From the NCBI GenBank assembly GCA_030267565.1, contig BRXU01000012.1:2788501-2852500 (forward strand): a stretch of 64,000 bases of DNA. Direction: 5' to 3'. Source of the DNA: Pleodorina starrii (Eukaryota > Chlorophyta > Chlorophyceae > Chlamydomonadales > Volvocaceae). Of this stretch, positions 22,736-34,500 are shown piece by piece. The notes under the pieces were generated by a model. It made no database searches. It was not told the DNA's origin and saw only the letters and a program-made list of their open reading frames with translations. Every line of letters starts with the position of its first letter. The stretch's first letter is position 1. The position numbers and the translations under genes were made by a program.

Positions 22736-25166
22736 CTCGGCAGACGTCGACAGACTGGTCCCTCAGAATGTCATCCCCATCCGCACACGCTCGCAGCCAC
22801 GAAGGCACCGATATTGGCAACGTCCTTGGCACTGCTCAACTGTGAACTTGTGTGAACTTTTGCGATTTCACAACGCATACATGCATACATGCTTGCTGGT
22901 GAGCTTGTGGCTTTATGATGTTATGTGCATGCATGAAGTGCGGCAGCGGGGAACGATAGATTGCGCTGTCGTCGCCGGGTTGTTTGCCGTATTTGTTCAA
23001 GGGGGTTCGGGTCGGATTTGCCTCCGGCCATCTCCGGGACGGACGGCAGCCGCACCGTGGCCGCAGACTGCAGTACTGCTGTACGACTGTTGTACTTTTC
23101 CTATACCGTATATTTAGGCCCAAACATCCATACGCCGCGCCGTGTCTCCCTTCTTGCGGCGGCCGCCCTTTTGGACGAAACCCCACCCCACCTCACCCCA
23201 CCCCACCCCCCTTGGCTTGGCCGCCTGCGGTCCCTTCCGCACTCGCGCGGGTGGCTGTCGGCGGCTCCGAAACCGCCCGCTCACACGGGTGTGTGTGGGG
23301 GGGGCTGGGGTATCCAGCTATCCACGTGTAGCCCGGAGCTCGCTCACTCGGGCGCGAGGTGTGTGTGTGTGTGTGTCGCATGTGTGTTTTTATTGAGTTG
23401 AAAACAGACCTCTTGAAATAGAACATGTGTTGCGACTGCAACAGGCTGCTGTGAACCATTTGCGGACATTTGCCGAGCATGCTCGCTCATGGCCTTGACC
23501 ACGCACGAAAATCGCGCACTGCTGCGGCGGCGGAGCGCGGACCGGCGGCGTGTCGTTGAGCCCGGTCTCGTGGTCTGGCCGCGATTACGGCCCCGCCTTT
23601 GCAGCACAGCTGGAGGGCGTGTCGGCCGCTTAATTTATTATGGCGCTTGGTTCGTGTCCTGACTGTACGCTTTCCTTTTTCTGTGAATGTCGCTGGTTGG
23701 GTTGCACAACACGACAACAGTTTAGTGCGGCCCGGTGCGGTGCGGTGCTCGGCGCCTGCGGGGTCGCTCGGGAAGGAGGCCGCTGCTCCCGCAGCTGCCT
23801 GCTTCCTACGCCGTATTATGTCTTTTTGGGAGGTCGCATATTGGTTCATTTATACTTGATGGTTGCACCTGCCGCTTTAGTTCCCCGCGTTGCACCGCTT
23901 GACAGCGTCGGTAGTTGAGTCATACGGCTAGTTTTGTGTGCATGATGGTTGGGTCGTACGGCGTTGTACGTAACGATGGCTGGAAAGAGGAGGGCCGTGT
24001 CGATCTTGTGTTTTATGGCGCAGCATCCCCGCCGCTGCCGCCGCCGCCGCCGCTGGCATGTTCCACGACCGCTGCCCCCCTCCCCCGCGTCACAGGCGGC
24101 TGCGTGCGGCTGCCTAGAGCCCGGCAGGCGTCGCTACCGGCAACATTTTGACTGTCCTGGATAGGTACGGCACATGTCTTCTTGCGGGCCGAGGACGGCA
24201 AAACGCACCGTACAGCAGTGCGTGAGTCGCTCCAGAGCTCTCAGCCACGCACGGCTCTTTCCCTGCGTGTTGTTTGAATGCCGCCATGACGCTGGTCGGT
24301 AGGCTCAGGGTGACGGGCTGGTGCCGCTGCCGGGTGGCAGACGGTGTCGGCAATGACACGTGGTTTGGGTTTTAACGTGTCGTACCGGGGACCCTATGTG
24401 AGTTTGATGTCGGGGGCCACCCGGCGTGGAGGCCAAGCGCCTCTACTTCATTTGTAACAACAGACGACAACCTCCGGTGCAGTGCACCAAGGGCCCTCTG
24501 GCCCGCTGGCTCTACTCCTCCCGGGTATGGAGCCCAGTGCAACATCCACCACCACTACAACAAAGTCAGTTGGGAGGGTTTGGGTTGTGCCCGCACTTAT
24601 TGGCGCCGCACGTCTGCCGCGCTCGAACCCGTCGCTCAGGGACTGACTCCCTGCTCGCTCCGTTGTGATACTTTTTAATGCAGCAGCCTAACTAGTGCAA
24701 CGTTAACCTGCCTGTTGGCTCGTTCCGCGACTAGAGTTGCGGACTTGGGTAGGTCCCGGTAGCGGCAATCCATCCATCCACCACCTTGAAGGACCTTTGG
24801 GGGGCTTCCGGGAGTTGCGGTGCGGTGCGGTGCGGCGAGGGGCCTGCGTGCTGCCGCCTACGTACCGCATGTGGTTGGGGCGTTCGGGTAAAGCCGTTGG
24901 ATCTGTTGCCAGTTAGTAGTGCGCCTTGGAGCAACGTCGCCGCTGCCACTGAATTCGTGACGCCGCGCATGGCGTGGACATGGCGTGCCACGACGGCCGC
25001 GCAGTGCACGAAGAGCCAGCTGGCCCGTTGGTTACAAGTCTGGAGCCCTCCGTAACACCCCCCCCCCCCCACACACACACACACACCGCGGCGACGCGGC
25101 CGCTGCGTCTTTTCAGCTCGGTAAGGTTACAGGTATGTTCGGTAAGTATTACTGGGTTCGGGGTCC

Positions 25167-25215
25167 GTTCGCTAACGCCGTCTCCGTCTCCGCTGCGGTA
25201 TCATTTTTTTACCCC
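25167..25215 (+). repeat. CGCTAACGCCGTCTCC dispersed repeat, copy 2
   Basis: Contains CGCTAACGCCGTCTCCGTCT followed by CCGCTGCGGTATC, a T-run and ACCCC, like the other copies. Confidence 0.75.
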
Positions 25216-25867
25216 GCCCCCCTCCCCCAAACACACACGCGCGCGCACACACGACGGCGGGTGGGGCTCGTTGGAAACGGGCCCGCTGCTCCTTGCTGCT
25301 GTGCTCCCGCGGCGCTTTTTGCAGATTCCCGATACGTCCCAAATCACGAGGGTAAGGGCTGCTTCGATCAATTTAACCCTATCGCATAGCGTCTTAAGCC
25401 GAGTTCCGATGGCCCGACCTTGTACGAGCCCGGCAAACGAACGTCGAAACGCGAACCGCCGCATGCCAAACCTGGCAGTATCGACCGCGTGCTGATATCC
25501 GATAGCTTTATATCCGAAATGCCTACGGCTTCAGCAATCCGCCCCATGTATAGCATCGCACTCCATCTCGGCACTGTGCACCTCTTCCGGCCAGCGCATT
25601 GGCCCGTAACAGTGATTGGGCGCTGATGTCTGGTCTCGGCTATATTAAGTTCGAGAGCGGTTGCTTCCGCAGGCTTCCGCTATGGTGGACGCTGCAGCAC
25701 GTGATCACCATGGTGGTCGTCGCGACGCACGGGAATCGATATTGTGCAGTTACCCTTTTATTGCATCCAGGGACGCGAGCGCTCGAGCGCAAAAAACCCA
25801 TATCCTGCTTACCATTTATTGCACACGGGCACCGGTAGCTACTGTCGGACCGAAGAGTCAATGCAGT

Positions 25868-25972
25868 CGTTTAAATAAAGAATCACAGCGGATTCCACTA
25901 GTGCCAAATAATTTAAATCTAAACAAAAAATACATAAATAATAGTGATTATAAAGTAAAAATATTATAGAAA
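25868..25972. other. AT-rich island
   Basis: About 105 bp of strongly AT-rich sequence (for example AATAATTTAAATCTAAAC, TACATAAATAATAG) in an otherwise GC-rich region. No reading frame or RNA recognised. Composition resembles plastid DNA; origin unproven. Confidence 0.6.
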
Positions 25973-26811
25973 TGAGGCTGCCCCTGGCGTAGAAGGCGGT
26001 GAAGGCCCTTGTGCACTTGTTCGTATCAGTTCGAGTATGAATCAGTTGGTTCAGTCGGTCGGTCACCCGGTGTGACATTGAATCAAGCCCCAGTATTGTT
26101 TAAGTAATATGTTGGCAAGTAAGCTGTTGGTAAGTAAGCTAGCGTGATGAGTTTGTTCGTTGGGCCGCGTCGCGACAAGCTGCACGGCATGAGTGATATA
26201 TTGCACCAGCCGTCAAAATAAATGTTCATGCAGTATATGTTGTTCCCCATAGAGCAGGTCAGCATCCTTGATCGCCTCAACCATGTGGTGGGAGAGCAGT
26301 GCGGTAAATTGATGGCTTGGCGGTTTGACCTGCGCGTGCGTGCGGTGGGCGTGTGATGCGCGGTTTCGCTCCCACCACAATCGATGCCCTTAAGGTGATA
26401 CCGCGCGGCGGGGCAATGAGGCCGCGGAGAGGAAGTAAGACGAAGGGGCGCTAGTCATCCTGACTACACACCAAGCAAGCACATGGGATTGCATGCCGTA
26501 ATTCCGGTCCCCTTCGGATGACTTCGTCTTGCGCTTGTTCCTCAGCCACCAGCCCTAGGCGCGTCCCCCGCCACGCTCGCGCAGCCAGGCGCCACAACAA
26601 CCACAAGCGAGGACCCCAACCTCCACCCGTGTGTACCTGTCGCTGTTCGGGGCGCGCATACACTCATGCAGCAGTTCCGCCCGGCCCCCGGATCTCTCCC
26701 TCACAGGCTTCTGGATAGCGACTGACCATCGCTTCGTCCTGCACGCTTTCCTCAGCCCCCCGAAGTACCCCTTTGCCTCCTGTGCCCTTCTTTCCTCCTC
26801 TCCCCTTCCAG

Positions 26812-27860
26812 GCCCGGGCCAAGCTGCCAGCTTCGTGGCGTGTGTGTCGATGGGTGTGGTGGGCAACCTGCCGTTCGGCCTGGCACCGGGCATGGGCATC
26901 AACGCATACGTACACGTAACCCGTCGTTGGGGCAGCAATGTAATGCTGCGCGCAGGGTTTCTGCTGCTGCTGTTGTCGCAGCTGCCGAGGCTGTCCCGTG
27001 CCCAGAGTGCCAACCAACCCTCCTTCCCCACGCCGCCCTCTACTCCTTCGCCCTGGCGCCCTCTGATCCCGTCTCCCCGCCCGACCCAGAGCTCCGAGGG
27101 CATCGGCCTCATCTCCTTCGAGTCCGCCACGCTGGTGACCCTGGGCGGCTGCCGAGTGGAGGACCGCGCGCCCTTGTACACCATTGCGGACACGGACGAT
27201 GTACACCATTGCGGACACGAGGACCTTCCCTTCCCTCCTCACCATTGCATGCAGGTACGGCGTCATCGTGGGCGTTTGCTCGTACCTGCTGCTGTACTTG
27301 CTGTTGCTGGGTTACGACCTGCTTACGGCAATACTGTAGTGCTTGGGCGGAGCAAAGGCTACTCGAGTTGCTGTGCGACGCCTTTCTTAGGCTTTATGCT
27401 AGCCGACTGCACGGCACCTGTAACCTCGGCGTTACATTCCCCCCCCTCTGAAGGGAACGTCCTCGGTCCTCACTGCGTCCTCGCAGTGTCTGTGCACAGT
27501 CCACTCCGCCTTTCACCACCTTTGCATGCCTGGGGTCTTAGCCAGGTCTTCGGCATTGGGGTGGACAACTTCCCAAGTCAGGTCATGCCGCGGCATACAT
27601 GCCTCTAGCATTAATTTGCAAGGTTTTCAGGAGTGGAAGCCTTTCCGCGAGTACCAGGGATCGAACTGACGACCTTTGAGAGACTGTACGACAGTACTGG
27701 TCTCGATACCAATGTAGTGCTTGGGCGGAGCAAAGGCTACTCGAGTTGCTGTGCGACGCCTTTCTTAGGCTTTATGCTAGCCGATTGCACGGCACCTGTA
27801 ACCTCGGCGTTACAAATACTGTACAGCATATCGTACAAGGACATACTGGTCGCCGCAGAG
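26812..27860 (+). pseudogene. Broken partial copy of the AZG permease gene
   Basis: Three permease exons recur, with their acceptors, in order and orientation: exon 4 (26812-26945), exon 8 (27090-27195) and exon 13 (27255-27334, resuming 27815-27860). Exons 5-7 and 9-12 are missing and introns are shortened. The exon 4 copy lost about 25 net bases after GCCAAG, shifting the frame, and its donor (GTGAGC) became CTGCGC. The exon 8 copy is truncated and followed by a second TGTACACCATTGCGGACAC. The exon 13 copy is in another frame and is split by a TRIM. Exons 1-3 and 14 were not seen. Retained splice acceptors point to a DNA-level duplication followed by deletion, not retroposition. Best called non-functional. 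Confidence 0.88.
27335..27814 (-). mobile_element. TRIM: miniature non-coding LTR element, copy 2
   Basis: Same length and layout as copy 1: LTRs 27335-27436 and 27713-27814 (102 bp each, one mismatch), 276 bp interior, primer-site-like TGGTATCGAGACC on the minus strand next to the right LTR and the polypurine tract next to the left LTR. The target-site duplication is AATAC (27330-27334 and 27815-27819). It splits the exon 13 copy of the permease pseudogene after GACCTGCTTACGGC. The interior differs from copy 1 at about five positions; both LTRs here share two bases (GAGTTG, GCACGG) that distinguish them from copy 1, as expected for an independent insertion. Confidence 0.92.
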
Positions 27861-30800
27861 GTGATCGATAATAACACGAGCCAGGAAAAAAGGTGAACGC
27901 AATCATGCGCACACCAAGCAAGGGACATTAAGGGCCCTCTAATGGGCGTGACGCGGTCATCCGCTCCCGTTGCGTGCAGCCGCGCGCCGGGCGCTCCCTG
28001 AAGCCCGATGAGGTAGGGCCACAACCCACAAGTGCGCACCCAAGAGAACTCGAGGTCCTCGAACGCCCTCAATTCGCGAGTTCCCTTCGGTGCCCGCCAT
28101 CTGATCACACATACCTAGTTGTCGGGGTGGCGCGGCGCTGCCAGAGCCAGGTCTGTAGTCTGTTCTGGTTGGATGGGCCCGCTTTCGGCCTGGTTGGCTG
28201 TTCCGCAGCAGCGCATGCACGGCCCGCGTTGATGACCCACTGGGCTCTCCCTCGCGGCCCGGACCCCGGAGCACTGCGTAGCGCGCTTACTATATGTACT
28301 ATTAGTGGAGGCCAATCCGCGAACCAGAGGGCAGCAGCAGTCACGGTACCGGTGTAATACGTTGAGGGGTGAGGTCCCTGCAATGCTGCAGACCTCCATG
28401 TGCGGCACACCGAGAGCCCGATGAGGACGAGCGTCGGGGTCCCAGAGGGGTGAGACCCCTTCAGGTAACAAGGGCGTCGCACCAGAAAGCCGAGCAAGCC
28501 GTTGTGCTGTAGTACGCAAGGCGTGGCGACCAGTTGAGATTGCCCTTGCAGAAACATCGGGCCGCCATGAGAAGTGATGGCAAAGCCGTTGGGAAGGGCA
28601 TTACCGGACGTAAAGGACTTACTCAACAGACGTGCGAGCGAGAGGTCGCGTGGCGTAAACCCTCAGCAACTTTACGGAGTCCCGTTACCTAGGGTGATTA
28701 CAGTAGTAATCAGGGAAGGCAATTGAAGGCAGGAATTGAAGGCAGGTTGTAGAGAGTTATTCAAGCCGTCCGAAGAGGGTTGTTAAGATGGGAAACTGCG
28801 CTTTTGGTTAAGGTGGACAAGACAGTGCGCCCTTCCTGCGTACAGCCCTAAACATTACGTACCTGGCTGTGCAGAAAGGTTCAGGATGTTAACGTATTAA
28901 CCACGATGTGGGTCGAAATGGGTCACAAGCGGACTTGGCGGACCAGGGCTGCCACGGCGGCTTGCGTCTGTTTCTGGTGCTGCTTGACCACCAGCTGCTG
29001 AGGACGCGAAGTGACGTTGGATAAAAAGTAGTTTCAATGAGTGCAAGTAGTTGGCAGAGGCATGCCACAGGAAAATCTGCCAGATGCGGGATGAGGGGCG
29101 GAAAATCGCGTGTGATTTGCCGACGTTTGCCGCGGCCGCATGTGCGCAGCCGCCTGCGCTGAAGCGAACAGCTATTAGACACTGAAGCCTAAAAACCAAG
29201 TTTGTCAAGGCGCATTTTATAAAACTCCGCAGGTCGCGCGGTGTCTTCCTGGTTTCTGGAAGTTGAAGTGGTGCGAGGAAGCGAAACGGACAGGAGCGGA
29301 CGGGGAGGGACGGGGCGGCGATCCGCTGGGGCGCCGTGAGGCGGGCGGCATACTTCGATCCGTTTCCGTTACAGAAAGACGGATCGGGCGAGAGCCGAGT
29401 GCGCGAAGAATACGGAGCGCTCTTGGGCTTGGGGCGGGCGAGGAGCTCGCCGGCCGTTCGGTCGCGAGACGTCCGTTTGGTGGAACTGGAATATGTAACG
29501 TCTCGACTTGCAGCCTTGCCAGGCAAGGGCACCGACGCCAGGCCGAGAGCCGCGCGTTTCCTCCGCACCGGATCATCCCCGCAGGTTCGCATAGGAGTTT
29601 AATGGCCTAGTTATTGTGTCTCGAAAAGGCATGCGCAGGGACGAAACTTTTCAAGACGAGGTCTTAGAACGAGTCGGACGATTCCAAGGGTTACAAGCAG
29701 TTATTTTTGGAAAATGTTGCCCATCTCCGCTGTGGGCTTGCCATTCTCTGTGCTTGCTACATTTGCTTAGCTAAGCGCAAAACGCGGTCAGCCTGCACCT
29801 TGCCGGGCCAGAGAGGCGCCTTGCGCCCACTCGCACCCCAAGGTGTCCGGAGAGCGCCGCAGCACGTCATTCAAATTGAAAAGCCCCAGCGACAGCTTTA
29901 GGACCTGGCTAAATAGAGGCAGCTACTTGGGAAGTTGGGATGGCCGTTCGCCGCCTTCCGAATGACAACAGGGTGCTCCTAGAGCATGTTGTTTGCTTGT
30001 GCACGCACAACGCACCCTAGGGCCAGTCGTCCTTGTCGGCTGCTGAAACAGGGCGCTCCAGTAAACCCGAAACAGCCCACTACTGCATATATCGCACCGC
30101 CAGCGGTCAGCAGGCATGCGAAGCGTGGGGTGACAATTCGTTGCATGGGGGGCTCCCTGGGACAAACAACACTTCGCTTTCCGGCTTCGCGTGCGGCTTG
30201 CAGCGAGGAGGGAGCCACGGCCCGCGGGCCCCGCCACGCACCCCACTCCTGTGCCGCATTCCCTCTCGCGCCGCGCGCCTCACAACGCCGGGGAAGTGCA
30301 GGGCTGCCGTCCTGTCTCGAGGGCGCGATGAGAGCATGAGTGCATGACGCGGTCCACAGCAGTTGTAGGCAGCACATGTGGGCCGGGAGGTACAGCCGGC
30401 CGGCCAGCAGCGGGCCGTGCACTGCAGTGGAACCGCAAGGGCGAAAAGGCTGTGAGGGATGACCACCCGCACTCCCGCATGCGCCGTTTCACAGAAGCAC
30501 GGCGTGGCCGCATTAATAGATGGCTTCCTTATGGCGCAGTACTTCGTAGCTGGCTGGTTATTGTCCGTGCGTAGCCACCATATGGCAACAGCAAACTGTG
30601 ACCCGCGGGTCTTGCGCCGAGCTCAGGCCCGGGAGCACCCATCCTTCTGCAGACTGTCAACCAGCCAGCTAAATACTAACAGCAGGAGGCTCACACGTTG
30701 ACGCGTTTAAAAAATGGCTTTGCTGCAGCGACGCATGCAGGAGTGCGTGCGCGTGGCCTTCATGGCGGCCTTCTCAGTCACACAGGGTTCACACCAGGCT

Positions 30801-31536
30801 CAGCAGGCTGGCCTCTTTGCACCAGCTGACCCCGTCACGTGCTTGGCAGCGGAGGTGACGTAGGGATCAACATTCACGCGTCGTGCTGGCGCATGGGAAA
30901 GACCACCGAAAGCAAACCCTAGCAGCCCGGAAAGCGTAGTGCTCCTCCACGAAGGACTACGGTATTGTACTACCATTGGCATACCCGACACGGCTAATTT
31001 CACGCTGATGGAAACTATTCGTCCATTACTGGTTGACTGAGACGCTATTTAGTTGCAGCCGAGGTATTGCTACGTGTACGGCAGAAGTATGTTTTCTAGC
31101 CAGAGTAAAGAAATTGGACGTTGTCTTTACTCCAAATCTAGCTGCTCTAAAAAACGTGCTACCGTTGCTGTTTGGTTTGTCCTTACTCGAACCTCGTCTG
31201 CCGATCGCATTCAAATATTACTTTGGACAAGCTCCTTAGCCAAGTGCGTTGACCGACTATGTTTGGTCTCCGTCAATAAAAGGTTTTCTAAAGTGGAACC
31301 TTGTGGCTGTGCTGTCCTGGACGCACCTGAGGCGCTAAAAGAACGGCGGAACGAAAGTGCGTCGCCGGCGCAGCTGACCGCCGTATGCGATACCAGCAAC
31401 CATGTGGAACAATAGGGCACAAGGAAGGGCGGATGCTTCGGAGCCAGGTCCGTGCTGTGCGCGGCAATTTCTTCTACCGCGCCTTGGGCCAACACTCTAC
31501 GCCATTGCAGGGACCAGCGGCAGGTATCCGGAGCGT
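27861..31536. other. Intergenic region, no gene recognised
   Basis: 3.7 kb between the permease pseudogene and the PP2A subunit gene, with lower GC than coding DNA. A 173-codon frame on the minus strand (28626-28105) resembles nothing I know and has no coding bias. Repeated GAATTGAAGGCAGG units lie near 28720-28750. The right end should contain the PP2A subunit promoter and 5' UTR. Confidence 0.45.
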
Positions 31537-34500
31537 ATGATTGATCAGCTTCCATCAAATTATCCATGCGCGAAGCTCAAACTAGACCAGTTCTTTCTGC
31601 AATGGCTGTCGGAGCACCAAGACCTGGTGAGAACAACTGGCTGCCAGCATGTTGAGGCTACACTGACCGTGACAATGTGTTTGCTAAGATTGCTCGAGTG
31701 CCACGCAGGTCTCGACCCTAGTCGACGATATCCAGGCAGGGCGGCCTATACACGCCCCCAGCCAGCCTGTCGGGCCCTCGCCGCTCTCACCGTCAACTGC
31801 GCACATGATCTTCGCGTCCACGGTGCGCCGCTGGGGCTTTGTAGCTAAACAGGATTGGACCTCCGACACAAGGGTTGTGGCTACATGGGGTCGGCGCACG
31901 GGGTTCAAACCCGGCCGTGCGCTCGGAACGGGTCAAGCAGAACAGGAGCCCAAGTGTGAAGCGGCGGAGGGGAGCAGGAATAAGGAAGATACCACAGCGG
32001 CGGCGTCAGAAGGGGCTGCGTGCGACGTTCGTTGTCCCGCCGTTGCAAGCCACCCCGCTTGGGGAAAAGGCGCGATTTGCAGGCACATGCCCAGCACACC
32101 CATAACCGTGCATGGTATAGGTTCTCACCGCCTTGCTGCCGGACCACACGCCTTGCCCCTCTTGATCAACTTGACACCCTGTCGACTTCCACTGACACTC
32201 AACAACCCTCCCTGCCTGTCGCATAGCCACCGTTGTCGCCCTCCAAAACACGCTCGCCCAGCACTCCGCTTTCGCCGGCGCGGAGATCCATGTCAACGCT
32301 GGGAGGCAGCCAAAAGCGGGTGGGTCTGCGGTTCGGGGCCTGGGGACTCGGGCTCTTCCTGAGTAAGTAGAAACTCTGGGGCATTGTCGCGGTGGCCTGA
32401 TGGCGGGCACCCATGCCGGATGGGGCCCTGGCTCCGGAGGTCGACAGTGCCAAGGAATGTTTACGGCAGGGACTCGGGAGGAAGCTGGACCATGGGCCTA
32501 TCGGGTAGGCGCCCGGGGGCCTACCCACATCCAGACTGAATCCATGAGAGGGGAGGGGCAAACGCACAAGGAATGAAGGTTGGGACGGTGCACAGGGAAC
32601 ATGTTGATGACGGCTGGGATGGAGGAGCCGGCGGCCAAGCTACCCTGTCAGCATTGGGCGTGGAGGGTCAAACGGGCCATAGCCCAGCGACAACCTGACA
32701 GATAGACGGGTTTTGCCGGCAAATTCGGCCTCTGACAGTGCGTAGCGGTCTATTCTCCCCGGAGCGGGAGAGCGTGCGTGGCGCCAGCGGCTGGCTTGAG
32801 CTGTAGCAGCCAGCCAGTAAGGTTGACGGACTCCATGTGGAGCTGCGGTTCTGGCCCGCGCGGGGCAGACTGTGGGAAGCCGAAAGCGGTACTAAACGGA
32901 GTCCTGCGCCGGCGTAGGGACTGCTCGCTACATAACGCTACATAACGCCTTTACATAACTCACCTCGCAACCTACGATTCGTTCACTGTCTGTGACCGTG
33001 CACGGCGGACTGTGTACCGTGGGTAGGGATCTAGGGAAGAAAGCTACAGGGAAGCTGGCAACCTGCGAAATTGTGGGCTCCCTCCGTGCGCTTTGGGGTT
33101 ATGGTGGGGCTGGGGCGCGGGCCGTACTCCAGGCGACATCCAGGATGTGTCGGGCGAACCGGGGCGGGGTATTCCAATGCTGACAAGTAGAGGTAGATAG
33201 GCTCAGCAGGGGTAGCACTACGGCGGGCACAGCGCCGCCGCCGTCCCCTTATACCTGGGTGACCTGGCGCACCGGAGCCGGCACGTGTATGCACGCACGC
33301 GCGCTGTGCTGAAGCGAAATGTCGTGGGACTCGAGCCGCGCACAGGGAACTGTCTCTACTTCTATTCCAGGGATCACCGGGACTCCCCAATCTTGCAGAA
33401 GCCCTTACCCAGCGCTCCTCGTCCCCGACCTCGTACTTGCCCGCCCATCCGACAGGGCCCCCTGGTAGCCATTCCCCAGTTTTACTTTCCTCAGCCCTCG
33501 GCGACCGGCCCCGTGGCGGGGGTTGGGGGCCTACTGCTGGAGCCCGCATCGCGCGATTTTGTGCAACGGGTCGATGCGCACTACGAAACGTGCGGGGGGC
33601 CGGCCGGGCTGCCGCAGAAGGCGTTCGTTAAAATGATGCAGGAGGTGGGTGGATGGGTGGGCGGTTACATGGGCGAGTAGGCGGGTGGCTAGTTGGGCAT
33701 CTGGGCAGCGGGCCTCGGGGCAGCCCGCTGCCCAGAGCCCGCTGTCGGGGCCGGATGGAGGTCAGGTGGAAAGGGGGCGCGTTTGGAGGTGTTGTGTCTC
33801 CCCGAAAGGGGACGGGGGACAGGATTGCGTTATGGGTGCGTTGAAGGTGTGGGGGCGGGCGTAGTTGTTTCGGGGGCGGCCCATGCAACCGTCGCGCTAA
33901 CGCGGGTAGTGGCACCGGCCGTACGCGGCTTGCGGCGCTTGCGGGATTGGCGGCTGACAGAAGGTGGCTGTGGGGTGATAGCCGCAGCTGGGGGACTGAG
34001 CCCGAGGAACTTGTAGGGGCGGCCGGCCCTGCTGTGCGATGGGGTTCCTCGCGTTTGCGGAACGCCGATGGGGGTGGCGTTAGGACCGCCAGTCCGGGGG
34101 CTCCTACTGTTTGGGCGGGTTGGTAAACAGCCCGCGCAACCCGATTGGATCCCGGCGTACCGCCATGAGCGCCAATCCGATCTGACACATTCAGCCGCCA
34201 ACGTGGTGCACCCGTGCGCGCTGGCATGTGTGTGTGTGTGTGGGGGGGGGGCAACAGGTGTGCGAGCTGCCCTCGATGGTGGCCTATGCGCTCTTCCGGC
34301 GGTTGTGCGGCGGCGACACGGCGGACGAGGAGAACGGCTCAGTGCCGCGGGACAAGCTGGTCAAGTTCTGGACGGGGCGAGGGCTGGTCACGGCGCAGCC
34401 GGCCAAGCGGGCCTTCGAGTGCTTGCGGCCGGACAACCAGGACGTGAGTGCAGGCCGGTCAGCTGCTTGCGAGTTCCCGGATTTGCGCTGTGTCTTAGGA

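Larger units (their letters stand above)
22589..26811. other. Intergenic region with dispersed repeats
   Basis: 4.2 kb between the permease stop and its pseudogene. The nearest TGTAA is at 24453-24457, which would give an unusually long 3' UTR. Contains two copies of a short CGCTAACGCCGTCTCC-type repeat, two copies of a CAGTGCAC...GGCCCG repeat, an A-C tract at 25066-25087 and an AT-rich island (listed separately). No exon recognised. Confidence 0.5.

Noticed and set aside
25661..25760. A membrane-like peptide PLWWTLQHVITMVVVA suggesting a xanthine/uracil permease relic
   Set aside because: The match is a dozen residues with no flanking homology or splice context; too short to claim.
26631..27608. 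A 325-codon frame covering the permease fragments
   Set aside because: It runs through lost splice sites, reads the exon 13 copy in the wrong frame and enters the TRIM, so it is a by-product of the pseudogene.
28105..28626. A 173-codon minus-strand frame
   Set aside because: Codon use is unlike the real genes here, no family match, no splice or poly(A) context.
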